The notes under the pieces are model-generated. The model had not been told where the DNA came from and did no database searches. It saw only the letters and a program-made list of their open reading frames with translations. Below, in pieces: positions 1 to 8,240 of a stretch of DNA of 64,000 nucleotides; the stretch's first letter is position 1, and every line of letters starts with the position of its first letter. Made by a program: the position numbers and the translations under genes. Source of the DNA: Microcoleus sp. bin38.metabat.b11b12b14.051 (GTDB lineage: Bacteria > Cyanobacteriota > Cyanobacteriia > Cyanobacteriales > Microcoleaceae); the NCBI RefSeq assembly GCF_013299165.1, contig NZ_JAAFKD010000003.1:357873-421872 (forward strand), in the 5' to 3' direction.

Positions 1-1062
1 TCTTTGGAAGCTAAGGTTTTATTGTACGTTCCCGATGTCGCCAAAAGAGAACAATTGCAAGCTTTCAATCCCAGCAGCGAAGAATTGATGGATTACGTGC
101 GATCGCAAAATGCAGCGATCGAGTTAGCCGCAGAGGAGAAAGCCAAAGCAGTACAAGACAAACAAGAAGCACAAGCAGCAAGTGTTGCCAAAGTCTTGAC
201 AGAAAAGACTGTTCATGTAGAAGAAGAAACAATTGCCAATGATGGTGATGCACCTTCCGAGATTGTAGAGTATTCTACCCCGGAAGCATCGGCTTTAGAT
301 TTACAGCAAATGTTAGATAAAAGCGCCCAGTTTGTGGCAGATTTACCTAACTATGCAGGCAAATTTTTTACAGAATACCAAACAGTTTGGGTAGCGTTGG
401 GGCTGTTAGCTTCTGTGGCGATAACGGGTAGAGTAACCCTGGCAGTTTTGGATACGATGAATCAAATTCCGGTACTGGGCGGATTGTTTGAAGTCATCGG
501 TATCTTATTTACAATGTGGTTTGCTTTCCGTCACTTGCTGTTTGCAGAAAGCCGTCAAAAAATGGCACAAACAATTGATTCCATGACAGCAGACGTGTTT
601 GGAAAGTCAACGGCGCTGGTACTTGTAGAAACACAGGCGATCGTCCTTTCACTTCCAGTAGAGACAGCCATTGTACCAGTACAGCCGATCGCACAAACAG
701 CCGCAGCCGAAACAGTGTTTGCAGAAACACCTGCAATCCCGCAAGCAGAATTAAGCGCGATCGCACCCAAACCAGAAATTCCGGCTGAAATAACTGTACG
801 CGATCGTTCTGCAAGTGCTAGCAACGGCGTAGACGAACTGCGGTACTTATTTATTACATCAGAAGTCGAACTGGTTGAATCGAACGTAGTGATGCAGGAA
901 TTGCCTTACAGTTACCAATCTCCAGAGATGGCGATTGGTGTAGTTAAAGCAGACGGCGAAAAGTGCGATCGATGCTGGAACTATTCTACTCATGTCACAG
1001 AGGCGATCGAACATCCGCTAATTTGCGAACGTTGCGTCTCAGCCGTTGACGGCAAATTCTAA
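1..1062 (+). CDS. ileS: Isoleucyl-tRNA synthetase, C-terminal part with CAAD membrane domain (5' truncated)
   Basis: The reading frame is open at the left edge, so only the last ~353 residues are present. The end carries the Cys4 zinc motif of IleRS (KCDRCWNYS, then ICERC about 25 residues on), which binds Zn at the C-terminus and helps tRNA aminoacylation. Before it lies a long insertion: an acidic, Ala/Glu-rich linker, then two hydrophobic helices (about residues 128-155 and 158-180), then another low-complexity linker. This matches the CAAD appended domain known from several cyanobacterial aminoacyl-tRNA synthetases, where it anchors the enzyme to thylakoid membranes. The helices and zinc motif are visible; membrane anchoring is inferred from the family. 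The gene ends at 1062 and runs straight into a repeat array. Confidence 0.9.
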   Translation, partial: SLEAKVLLYVPDVAKREQLQAFNPSSEELMDYVRSQNAAIELAAEEKAKAVQDKQEAQAASVAKVLTEKTVHVEEETIANDGDAPSEIVEYSTPEASALDLQQMLDKSAQFVADLPNYAGKFFTEYQTVWVALGLLASVAITGRVTLAVLDTMNQIPVLGGLFEVIGILFTMWFAFRHLLFAESRQKMAQTIDSMTADVFGKSTALVLVETQAIVLSLPVETAIVPVQPIAQTAAAETVFAETPAIPQAELSAIAPKPEIPAEITVRDRSASASNGVDELRYLFITSEVELVESNVVMQELPYSYQSPEMAIGVVKADGEKCDRCWNYSTHVTEAIEHPLICERCVSAVDGKF

Positions 1063-1068
1063 CCACCC

Positions 1069-1430
1069 TCTTCAACCCGCGGAGGCGGGTTTCGTCTGTG
1101 TAGACGCGGTTTCAACCGCCGTCTCCAACCGCCGCCTCCCGTCTCCAACCCGCGGAGGTGTTCGGCGAGCGAAGTCGAGTCGCGGGTTTCGTCTGTGTAG
1201 ACGCGGTTTCAACCGCCGTCTCCAACCGCCCCGCCTCCAACCCGCGGAGGTGTTCGGCGAGCGAAGTCGAGTCGCGGGTTTCGTCTGTGTAGACGCGGTT
1301 TCAACCGCCGTCTCCAACCGCCTCCCGTCTCCAACCCGCGGAGGTGTTCGGCGAGCGAAGTCGAGTCGCGGGTTTCGTCTGTGTAGACGCGGTTTCAACC
1401 GCCGTCTCCAACCGCCCCGCCTCCAAATCT
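1069..1430. repeat. Four tandem copies of a GC-rich repeat
   Basis: Four near-identical units of about 85-95 bp are built from 'aacccgcggagg', 'gcgagcgaagtcgagtcgc', 'gtctgtgtagacgcgg' and 'tttcaaccgccgtctcc'. The first unit lacks the central 'tgttcggcgagcgaag' part. Scattered single copies of the same family occur near 12330, 20350-20480 and 23960. Open frames exist on both strands but only because the GC-rich units lack stops; no gene is called. Confidence 0.85.
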
Positions 1431-1437
1431 TAAAAAT

Positions 1438-1701
1438 TCATTTATTATCCTCATCATCGCTTTTTACAACCCTACGTTTCCCCCACAAATCCAAACAAAA
1501 AATCACAACAGAAACCAACAAAAACACAATTGCTGGAACAATCCAAAAAGCACCGCCTGAAATCAGAATATCGCCATCTGGCGTCGTACAGCTAGAACTA
1601 GCAGCCTCGATACAGTCTCGCCATTTCCAGTACCGCACGTAAAACAGATAAAAGAACAATGAAGAAATAAACAGACAGATACTCAGCGGAACATAATACA
1701 T
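1438..1701 (-). CDS. Small two-helix membrane protein, unknown function
   Basis: The 87-residue product has a hydrophobic N-terminal helix (about residues 2-22), a short loop with two cysteines (SSSCTTPDGD region), a second hydrophobic helix (about 48-70) and a charged tail ending DDEDNK. This predicts a small inner-membrane protein with both ends on the same side. I do not recognise a family. It lies 30 bp downstream of another small envelope-type gene on the same strand, so the two may be cotranscribed. Codon use and the clean helix pattern support a real gene. Confidence 0.6.
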   Translation of the reverse strand: MYYVPLSICLFISSLFFYLFYVRYWKWRDCIEAASSSCTTPDGDILISGGAFWIVPAIVFLLVSVVIFCLDLWGKRRVVKSDDEDNK

Positions 1702-1731
1702 AAGCCTGAATAAGTCGATTGAATATTTTTG

Positions 1732-2028
1732 CTATTTGTTCTTAAAAAAACGGCAGACAAATTCACCAGAGTTGCTTTCTCCAAACGCCGAAATAGTCCC
1801 ATCTTGCTTAACTGTAGTGCGATCGCGGCAATTGTAGACTTCCAAAGGCTGTTTCACTCCATCCACACTCAGAATCACCCTGTATTCCCAATAGTTTTTC
1901 GCACTGCGTTTGATATCGACAATGCAAATATCGCGCCCTTGATAATTGCGGCAGACAGAAGCCTCAGCCGGAAGTGCGGCGCAGAAACAAGAGATTAATA
2001 GCACCAAATAGCAAACATATTTCATCAT
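1732..2028 (-). CDS. Small secreted protein, unknown function
   Basis: The product is about 98 residues. It starts with a classic signal peptide: a Met-Met-Lys start, a hydrophobic core rich in Leu, Ile and Cys, and a likely cleavage site after PAEA near residue 22-24. The mature part has cysteines in CRNYQGRDIC, YNCRD and FVCRFF contexts that could form two disulfides. The frame continues upstream to a TTG, but the ATG at 2028 gives the better signal peptide. No family recognised; an exported role is inferred from the signal sequence. Confidence 0.6.
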   Translation of the reverse strand: MMKYVCYLVLLISCFCAALPAEASVCRNYQGRDICIVDIKRSAKNYWEYRVILSVDGVKQPLEVYNCRDRTTVKQDGTISAFGESNSGEFVCRFFKNK

Positions 2029-2035
2029 AGGCAAT

Positions 2036-2371
2036 CTATTCTACCGCATAACCAGTATACTTTCGCATAAACGGGGGCTGAAATCCCCAAACAATATCCT
2101 CCTTTGGAACTCCGGCTATTACTAAATCCTCAGCAATATCATCCTCAGTCGCATTCCATTGCAGCCAAATTTTGCCACCTTTGATATCAATGTGAATGCT
2201 ACAGTGATGCACCCTAGTCTGTTTATCCCAGCCCACATAGAAGATTTGGTAATGATCTCGTTCTGTATCCAGAATGGTCTCGACTTCAATGTCTCCGTGA
2301 GCAGGTTTGCGATTGCCGTACTCCATTAATATTTGCTGCACAATTTGCCGATATTTGATTAGTTTTTCCAT
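2036..2371 (-). CDS. xisI: XisI-family protein (fdxN element excision controlling factor)
   Basis: The 111-residue protein has the family hallmarks: a start of the type MEKLIKYRQIVQ, a central YQIFYVGWD, then HHCSIHIDIKGGKIWLQWN and a C-terminal GFQPPFMRKYTGYAV. XisI was described in Anabaena as one of three products affecting excision of the fdxN element during heterocyst formation. The family is now known in many cyanobacteria that have no such element, including non-heterocystous ones, so the real role is unclear. The gene overlaps the 3' end of xisH by 13 bp, indicating translational coupling. Confidence 0.9.
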   Translation of the reverse strand: MEKLIKYRQIVQQILMEYGNRKPAHGDIEVETILDTERDHYQIFYVGWDKQTRVHHCSIHIDIKGGKIWLQWNATEDDIAEDLVIAGVPKEDIVWGFQPPFMRKYTGYAVE

Positions 2372-2778
2372 TCTACAATTCCCTCAATTGCTGCATCGTA
2401 AACTATCATATTTACCTGATTTTCCTCCACCCTTGCTTTGGGAAAATCTAGTTGAAAAAATTCTTCATAAGTTATTAATGGCACAGCCAAGTACAAAATG
2501 CGATCGGGTTCTTTTTGTTTCAGTGCAGCTCGGTAATTAATGAACTGGCCCAAAGCTCTGTGGAATTCGGAGATTGCTGACGATTTTGCCAAAAAGCTTT
2601 TAACTTCAACGGCAATTTTTTCTCCTTGTCTTTCTGCTGCAATTAGCCTTTCTGCTCCTAGATCGATCGACATATCTACACCGCCCACACTAATCGGAAA
2701 CGGATCGTGGGTAATATGCCAGCCTTCTTTTTGCAAAGCTGTTTTGACAACTTCATGAAAAACATCTCTGGCAGACAT
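2359..2778 (-). CDS. xisH: XisH-family protein (endonuclease-like fold)
   Basis: The 139-residue protein matches XisH: start MSARDVFHEVVKTAL, then SIDLGAERLIAAER, then KIAVEVKSF and a C-terminal IEGIVEWKN. The spacing of an acidic residue (about D39) and the E-V-K motif (E58, K60) resembles a PD-(D/E)XK nuclease core; this is my reading and not a tested activity. It is first in a two-gene operon with xisI, with overlapping ends. No recombinase gene or fdxN-like element is visible in the window, so the pair is better seen as an accessory two-gene module than as an excision system. Confidence 0.9.
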   Translation of the reverse strand: MSARDVFHEVVKTALQKEGWHITHDPFPISVGGVDMSIDLGAERLIAAERQGEKIAVEVKSFLAKSSAISEFHRALGQFINYRAALKQKEPDRILYLAVPLITYEEFFQLDFPKARVEENQVNMIVYDAAIEGIVEWKN

Positions 2779-2846
2779 AATATATTGATACCTAACTTAC
2801 TGATCTCTATCTTACCTTTTTTGAAGCCAACTGGTAGTAGTATCTG

Positions 2847-2979
2847 TAGGGTGTGTCGCCATCGACAATCTCTAAAAAAGAGCGAAAATTTAATAGCGAC
2901 GCACCTTACTATCGAATAAGGTGCGTCGCCATGAGATTGTCGATCGCCTTTAGGGATTTTCTAGGGCGACGCACCCTAC
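2847..2979. repeat. Nested inverted repeat (ggtgcgtcgcc family)
   Basis: Outer arms 'gtagggtgtgtcgcc' and 'gggcgacgcaccctac' enclose an inner hairpin, 'gcgacgcacctta' against 'taaggtgcgtcgc' at 2896-2930. The right outer arm overlaps the 3' end of the DUF4926 gene. A related copy with 'gtagggtgcgtcag' and 'ctgacgcaccctac' is at 24122-24186. Confidence 0.85.
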
Positions 2980-3189
2980 AAATACTGTATACTTTAGCAG
3001 TTGGCTGCTGTGCAGAGGTAGCATAGCATAGGTTTGACCGTCGTCGTCGCTGAAGTCAACTTCGTAAACTTCCGGCGCTAAAACCTCGACGATTGTACCG
3101 ACTTGACCGGCAAGTAAATTACAATCGGGTAAATCTTCTTTGATGGTAACAATATCGAGTAATTCTAATTTGGCGATCGCCTTTACCAT
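2950..3189 (-). CDS. DUF4926 domain protein
   Basis: The 79-residue product has the DUF4926 pattern: LELLDIVTIKEDLP, then LLAGQVGTIVEVL, then YEVDFSDDDGQTYAMLPL and SQLLKY. It is a small beta-rich domain of unknown function, common in cyanobacteria, often near toxin-antitoxin-like genes. The last nine residues (VGCVALENP) are encoded by the right arm of an interspersed inverted repeat, so the natural C-terminus has been replaced or extended by repeat sequence. It lies between xisHI and the Roco gene on the same strand. Confidence 0.75.
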   Translation of the reverse strand: MVKAIAKLELLDIVTIKEDLPDCNLLAGQVGTIVEVLAPEVYEVDFSDDDGQTYAMLPLHSSQLLKYTVFVGCVALENP

Positions 3190-3276
3190 AATTTACCTCC
3201 GAATATAACCGCTAGAGATTCGAGAAAACGTTTTAGAACCCTGACTTCTTGAAGAAACCAGGGTTCTGGATCTAAT

Positions 3277-6200
3277 TTACTTTGCCGATGGTAGCTCGAT
3301 TTTGACACCCAGTTTGTTGCTAAGATCGATCGCACTACTAGCAAAATCAGTCACGCCAGCGACACCAATGCCGATCGCAAGACCCGTCGCTACAATACGT
3401 TTTAATATAGTCTTTAATCTGGGATTGTCCCGTTCCTTCTCCGGTTTCTGGATTTCCGCTTCGACAGCTTCAATATCCAGAATGATCCCATCGCGGATCT
3501 CTTCGGGGAACTGCGTGGCGGTTTCGCGCATCGATGAGATTAGTTTGAGAAGTTCTGCCGTATTGGCGTTATTGTTTTGAGTGAAGCCAGAGGCTGTTAG
3601 TTGGGCGCTGTCTTTCACTTCTTTAGCGAAGTTGCCAATTTGTGCACCTTGCAAGTTGTTGGTTTGGGAAGAATCTTGAGTCATGTTTACTTCTGCTTTA
3701 TTATTAATGGGTCTACTAACAGCTAGTTTAGCGATATCTACAATGTCGTCATATTCTCTTCCATATTTTTCATCGCCCTTTCCCTTATTGCGCCGAACTT
3801 CGATCGCCTCATAACCATCCAACAACTGCCGCAAATCCAGTTTCAGCTTAAGTTTACCGACGCGCACAGTATTCTCGCCCATATCCTCCAATCCCAGCAA
3901 CTCATCGTAATCCAGCGGTTCAGCATCGGGATAACCGGGAACCGGAACCCATTGACTCACTTCCAGATTCGCAAAAGAGTTGTGAATTTTGCTAAACGTA
4001 TCGCGAATTATCGTGAGAAAAGAACGCCGCGTCGATTCCCGCCCGCTAACAGCAATAAAGATTTTCTGATCTTTCGGATCGGATTTGATTCGGGCGATAT
4101 TGCACACATCAGCGCCTTCGCAATAGGCCAGCATTACCCCCGTCCGCCAGTGGATTTTCTCGTGGATTTTGTCGTGCATCAGGACTATGAAACGCGACAC
4201 AATGCTGTCGGGGAGGATATCGTAGTGGTATTGAAATTCCAGAGTTTCGCCTTTGAGCTCCGTGTTTTCCGGTTCTTCTTTCGGCAAAATACCGGGGATG
4301 AGGAAAGTCTTCTCGCGACAATCTCTGACAGGGAAGCAGAGTTGAAATTCGCCCATCAACTCAGTGAGACAGTTGTAACGGTGGCGGGGATATTTATGTG
4401 AGTCGAGGATGCGGCTGAGGTCGTCGTGGGTGAGAATGCCTTTAGTTTTGACTTTGAGCTCTTCGTCGCTGAGGAGGGCATAGATTCCTTCCGTCACCCA
4501 GTGAGGGTTGAGGATGTTGGTGGATTGCAGGATGGGGTGTTCGCGGAAGTTGAGGACAATGCCCAGGTTGTGCAGCAGTTCGAGTAATTGGGTTTTGTCG
4601 GTTTCTTCCCAGATGTTTTGTTTGCAGCAGATACTGGCGTATTCGCTCATATTGATGAAGTCTTTGTCAAGGGTTTCCAAACTCTGCTTGACTTGAAACC
4701 AGCTTAGCGGCAAAAGATCGTAAACTTCCTTGAGTTGAGAGATTTCGGTGTGGATGGCGCTGCGGAGTTCCTCGATTCCCGTTCCTTTTTCGCAGGAGGT
4801 TTCGAGGATAGCTTTGATGTTGGGATATTTGTCGCGCAATGCTTTGCGGTTGAGATCCAGGGGTTGTTCGTCGCACTTATTCCCGACAATGATGACTGGG
4901 GATGCGTCGCCGAAGCTTTCGATCAGTTTCAACCAGTATTCGAGGCGGTTTTCGTCTTCGCTGGTGCGGCAGTTGCACACGAGCACGTAGAGGCTGCGTT
5001 TGGTAAGGAAAAATTGGTGGGTGGCGTGGTAGATTTCTTGTCCGCCGAAGTCCCAGACGTTGAGTTTGACGGATTTGGTGTTGACTGTAATTTGCCAGTC
5101 TGTGATGTTGAGTCCGTCGGTTTGGGATTCGTTGGGGTTATATTTGTCGCAGATTAAGCGGTTAATTAGGGAGGTTTTGCCGACATTGCCTTGTCCGACT
5201 AGAAGGACTTTGGCTTCGTTGAGGGGGAGGACTTCGCCACTGCGGAGTTTTTGGAGATAGTTGAAAATGGCGGCGGGAGTACCGGGTTTATCTTTGTTGC
5301 CGAGGACTTCTGGAGAAATGGGTAGGGGATTGTGGCGGAGGTCGAGTGTTTCAAGTTTTGCGAGTGTTTCTAAGCATTCTGGAATCTTTTCAATCTGATT
5401 ATTTCTGAGGTCAAGCCGTGTCAGATTCGACAGTTGAGCGATCGCCTCTGGGATGACTGTAATCTGATTGTTATCGAGGTGAAGCATTGTCAGATTCGAC
5501 AGTTGGGCGATGACTTCTGAAATTTCGCTAATCTGATTGTTACGGAGGTCAAGCCATGTCAGATTGGACAGTTGGGCGATGACTTCTGGGATTTGGGTAA
5601 TCTGATTGCTATCGAGGTCAAGCTGTGTCAGATGCGACAGTCTGCCAAGCACCTCTGGAATTTCTGCTATCTGATTGTTCCAGAGAGAAAGACTTGTCAA
5701 ATTTGACAGGTGGCTGATGACTGCTGGAATTTTCGTAATCTGATTGTCATTGAGGTTAAGCTCAGTCAGATTGGACATTTGAACGAGTGCTTCGCAAAGC
5801 TTTGTCAACCCATCTGGGACTTGGGTAATCTGATTTTTACGGAGGCGAAGTTGTGTGAGATTGGGCAGTTGGATAAGCATTGTACAAAGCTTGGCCAACC
5901 CATCTGGGACTTGAATAATCTGATTGTCACTGAGATCGAGCTCTTTCAGATTGGGCAGTTGGACAAGTGATTCGTAAAGTTTTGCCAATGCCTCTGGGAC
6001 TTGTGCAATCTGATTGCCACTGAGGTTAAGACGTGTCAGATTGGGCATTTGGACGAGTGCTTCGCAAAGCTTTGTCAACGCATCTGGGACTTGTGCGATT
6101 TGATTGTTCCCGAGGTCAAGATGTGTCAGATTCGACAGTTGAGCGAGCGCCTCTGGGATGACTGTAATCTGATTTATACTGAGGTTAATGTGTGTCAGAT

Positions 6201-7038
6201 TCGAGAGTTGAGCGATCGCCTCTGGGATGACTGCAATCTGATTGGCACTGAGATAAAGCTGTGTGAGATTCGAGAGTTGAGCGATCGCCTCTGGGATGAC
6301 TGCAATTTGATTATGTCTGAGTTCAAGTAGTGTCAGATTGGACAGTTGCCCGATCGCCTCTGGGATGACTGTAATCTGATTGCTACCGAGGGAAAGCTGT
6401 GTCAGATTCGAGAGTTGAGCGAGCGCCTCTGGGATGACTGTAATCTGATTCCTATTGAGGTTAATGTGTGTCAGATTGGACAGTTGCCCGATCGCCTCTG
6501 GGATGACTGCAATCTGATTGCTAATGAGGACAAGCTGTGTCAGATTGGAGAGTTGAGCGAGATCCTCTGGGATGACTTTAATCTGATTGTTACTGAGGTT
6601 AAGCTGTGTCAGATTGGAGAGTTGAGCGATCGCCTCTGGGATGACTGTAATCTGATTGCTAATGAGGACAAGCTGTGTCAGATGCGACAGTTGCCCGATC
6701 GCCTCTGGGATGACTGTAATCTGATTGATCATGAGGTCAATGTGTGTCAGATTGGAGAGTTGAGCGATCGCCTCTGGGATGACTGCAATCTGATTGTTAG
6801 CAATCGAAAGTATTTTTAAGTTGGTTAATTGAAAAACTACATCAGGAAACTCTGTTAACTTATTCCCAACCCACTCTTCTTTCTCCTCATCCAACTTCCC
6901 CAACAGCAAAGTCTCAAGCTGCGTGCACTTGCCAATCTCCGGCGGCAATTCCTCCAACTCCAGCCCCGCCAAATCCAATTCAGTCAAATTTTCCTCAGCC
7001 GCCCGGTGAATTCGCCGCAGTGCTTCCTCTCGCGTCAT
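3277..7038 (-). CDS. LRR-Roc-COR (Roco) family GTPase
   Basis: The 1253-residue protein has an N-terminal leucine-rich repeat array (about residues 18-575), a Roc GTPase domain (about 605-770), a COR domain (about 780-1030) and a C-terminal extension. Twenty NQI-type LRRs are visible. Most are 23 residues, but four consecutive ones (about 312-431) are 30 residues. GTPase motifs are intact: P-loop GQGNVGKTS (615-623), DFGGQE (663-668) and NKCD (720-723). Bacterial Roco proteins are dimeric GTPases whose COR domain mediates dimerisation; partners and signals are mostly unknown. The end has an N/Q-rich linker with QGAQIGNFAKEV and a hydrophobic segment (LAIGIGVAGVTDFASSAI), a tail style seen on cyanobacterial signalling and conflict proteins. 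The start is the ATG at 7038. DNA coding the 23-residue LRRs is nearly identical from unit to unit. Confidence 0.95.
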   Translation of the reverse strand: MTREEALRRIHRAAEENLTELDLAGLELEELPPEIGKCTQLETLLLGKLDEEKEEWVGNKLTEFPDVVFQLTNLKILSIANNQIAVIPEAIAQLSNLTHIDLMINQITVIPEAIGQLSHLTQLVLISNQITVIPEAIAQLSNLTQLNLSNNQIKVIPEDLAQLSNLTQLVLISNQIAVIPEAIGQLSNLTHINLNRNQITVIPEALAQLSNLTQLSLGSNQITVIPEAIGQLSNLTLLELRHNQIAVIPEAIAQLSNLTQLYLSANQIAVIPEAIAQLSNLTHINLSINQITVIPEALAQLSNLTHLDLGNNQIAQVPDALTKLCEALVQMPNLTRLNLSGNQIAQVPEALAKLYESLVQLPNLKELDLSDNQIIQVPDGLAKLCTMLIQLPNLTQLRLRKNQITQVPDGLTKLCEALVQMSNLTELNLNDNQITKIPAVISHLSNLTSLSLWNNQIAEIPEVLGRLSHLTQLDLDSNQITQIPEVIAQLSNLTWLDLRNNQISEISEVIAQLSNLTMLHLDNNQITVIPEAIAQLSNLTRLDLRNNQIEKIPECLETLAKLETLDLRHNPLPISPEVLGNKDKPGTPAAIFNYLQKLRSGEVLPLNEAKVLLVGQGNVGKTSLINRLICDKYNPNESQTDGLNITDWQITVNTKSVKLNVWDFGGQEIYHATHQFFLTKRSLYVLVCNCRTSEDENRLEYWLKLIESFGDASPVIIVGNKCDEQPLDLNRKALRDKYPNIKAILETSCEKGTGIEELRSAIHTEISQLKEVYDLLPLSWFQVKQSLETLDKDFINMSEYASICCKQNIWEETDKTQLLELLHNLGIVLNFREHPILQSTNILNPHWVTEGIYALLSDEELKVKTKGILTHDDLSRILDSHKYPRHRYNCLTELMGEFQLCFPVRDCREKTFLIPGILPKEEPENTELKGETLEFQYHYDILPDSIVSRFIVLMHDKIHEKIHWRTGVMLAYCEGADVCNIARIKSDPKDQKIFIAVSGRESTRRSFLTIIRDTFSKIHNSFANLEVSQWVPVPGYPDAEPLDYDELLGLEDMGENTVRVGKLKLKLDLRQLLDGYEAIEVRRNKGKGDEKYGREYDDIVDIAKLAVSRPINNKAEVNMTQDSSQTNNLQGAQIGNFAKEVKDSAQLTASGFTQNNNANTAELLKLISSMRETATQFPEEIRDGIILDIEAVEAEIQKPEKERDNPRLKTILKRIVATGLAIGIGVAGVTDFASSAIDLSNKLGVKIELPSAK

Positions 7039-7158
7039 GCCCTTTCTTTCCCCGTGTGTTTCGCCGCCATCTTGTTTCTATTCTGACAGAGATTTCGGTG
7101 CTCCGGGAAAGATTAGCCGCGATCGTGCAGCCGAGAAACCGCATCGAGGCGAGAAACC
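7029..7158. repeat. Roco 5' segment, copy A of a long duplication
   Basis: This segment covers the first codons of the Roco gene and about 120 bp upstream. It is repeated almost exactly at 8241-8359, with one 11-12 bp insertion here ('gtgtgtttcgcc' region) and a few substitutions. The two copies bracket the VapBC module. Confidence 0.85.
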
Positions 7159-7165
7159 CCAAAAT

Positions 7166-7226
7166 TGTCATTGCGAGGAACGAAGCAATCTTAGTCTTGG
7201 CGATTGCTTCGTGCCTCGCAATGACA
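7166..7226. repeat. Hairpin repeat (attgcgaggaacgaagcaatc type)
   Basis: Arms 'tgtcattgcgagg...cgaagcaatc' and 'gattgcttcg...cctcgcaatgaca' form a long stem. A diverged second copy is at 9530-9596. Similar hairpin repeats occur widely in bacterial genomes. Confidence 0.8.
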
Positions 7227-7251
7227 TATATTTGTTATTTACGCATGGGGC

Positions 7252-7490
7252 CAAGAAACCGGGTTTCTACGAGTTTTTGGTTGGGTGACGAGAAATATTG
7301 AGAGAAACCCGGTTTCTGAGGTTTACGCATGGGGCCAAGAAACCGGGTTTCTTTGAGTTTTTGGTTGGGTGATGAGAAATATCGAGAGAAACCCGGTTTC
7401 TGAGATTTACGCATGGGCCAAGAAACCGGGTTTCTACGAGTTTTTGGGTTGGGTGACGATAAATATCGAGAGAAACCCGGTTTCTGAGGT
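7252..7490. repeat. Array of three GAAACCGGGTTTCT repeat units
   Basis: Each unit of about 65-70 bp begins with the palindrome 'agaaaccgggtttct', continues with 'acgagtttttggttgggtgac' and 'aaatatcgaga' variants, and ends with 'agaaacccggtttct'. Units are joined by 'gaggtttacgcatggggcc'-like spacers. The same family is at 8353-8690, 9621-9772, 12104-12265, 24040-24105 and 48549-48617. Confidence 0.9.
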
Positions 7491-7550
7491 TTACGGTTGG
7501 GACAAAGCAAGACAGCTATAATCAGGAGAGCAGTTACAAGAGGAAAGCCA

Positions 7551-7820
7551 ATGGTGACAAGCCTAAATGTGGATACGGCACTGCTGCAAGAGGCGATCGC
7601 ACTTAAGGAAGAAATTGCGATCGAAACCCTAGTAGAAATCGCCTTGCGCGAATACATTCAACGCCGCAAACAACCGCAGCATCTCGAACTTAGCTTTGGA
7701 GAATCTCTCAGTGCATTTCGTGAAAAATATCAAGTACATGAACTAGGTTTAAATCCCGATGAACTTTGGGGAGAGATTCGCGATCGAACTTTTGCAGGGC
7801 GCGAGGTCATATTTGAATGA
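7551..7820 (+). CDS. vapB: VapB-type antitoxin
   Basis: The ATG at 7551 opens with MVTSLNVDTALLQEAIAL, followed by TLVEIALREYIQRR. This is a short ribbon-helix-helix-like DNA-binding region common in type II antitoxins paired with PIN toxins. The C-terminal half (from about LSFGESLSAFREKY) would wrap the toxin. An upstream in-frame ATG at 7497 lies inside the interspersed repeat array and is not preferred. The stop overlaps the toxin start (ATGA at 7817), which indicates translational coupling. As in other modules, the complex probably represses its own promoter, which would sit in the short gap after the repeats. Confidence 0.8.
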   Translation: MVTSLNVDTALLQEAIALKEEIAIETLVEIALREYIQRRKQPQHLELSFGESLSAFREKYQVHELGLNPDELWGEIRDRTFAGREVIFE

Positions 7821-8236
7821 CACTGCGTTATTTACTAGATACTAACATTATTTCTGAACCTGTTCGTCCTGTCCCGAATGCCAATGTGATGACTCAATTA
7901 ATTGAGGCAAAATCCACAGTGGCGATCGCCTCGGTAGTTTGGCACGAAATTCTGCTAGGCTGTTATCGAATGCCAGACTCTAAGCGTCGCCGCGCGATCG
8001 AAGCCTATCTTGAGGAAGAAGTGAAAGTGAAATTACCGATTTTGCCCTACACCCAAGAAGCGGCTGAGTGGTTCGCGAAAGAACGAGCAAGGCTAATTGC
8101 GATCGGTCAAACACCGTCTTATGCTGATGGGCAAATTGCGGCGATCGCTAAAGTCAACAATCTGATTCTAGTGACACGAAATGTTGCTGATTATGCAAAC
8201 TTTCAAGATTTACCGATCGAAAACTGGTTTTCTTAA
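7817..8236 (+). CDS. vapC: VapC-type PIN-domain toxin RNase
   Basis: The 139-residue product is a full-length PIN domain. It has LLDTNIISEP near the start (catalytic Asp at about residue 8), an acidic residue in VVWHEILLG (about 44), and TPSYADGQIAAIA with LVTRNVADY near the end, giving the usual set of metal-binding acids. Type II VapC proteins are Mg-dependent RNases held inactive by the partner antitoxin. The gene ends at 8236; a second copy of the Roco 5' segment starts five bases later. Confidence 0.9.
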   Translation: MTLRYLLDTNIISEPVRPVPNANVMTQLIEAKSTVAIASVVWHEILLGCYRMPDSKRRRAIEAYLEEEVKVKLPILPYTQEAAEWFAKERARLIAIGQTPSYADGQIAAIAKVNNLILVTRNVADYANFQDLPIENWFS

Positions 8237-8240
8237 ACTT

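Noticed and set aside
1046..1642. Long open frames on both strands across 1046-1642
   Set aside because: They cover the GC-rich tandem repeats; their proteins are repeats of the same short peptides in several frames.
2036..2778. fdxN-type excisable element
   Set aside because: Only xisH and xisI are present; there is no XisF-type recombinase or nif gene in the window.
5710..6819. Repetitive plus-strand frames with DRLWDDCNLI-type units
   Set aside because: They are antisense shadows of the 69-bp LRR units of the Roco gene.
7235..7657. Frames rich in KPGFSRYFSSPN peptides here and at 8278-8760 and 12104-12376
   Set aside because: They are translations of the GAAACCGGGTTTCT repeat arrays, open in several frames.
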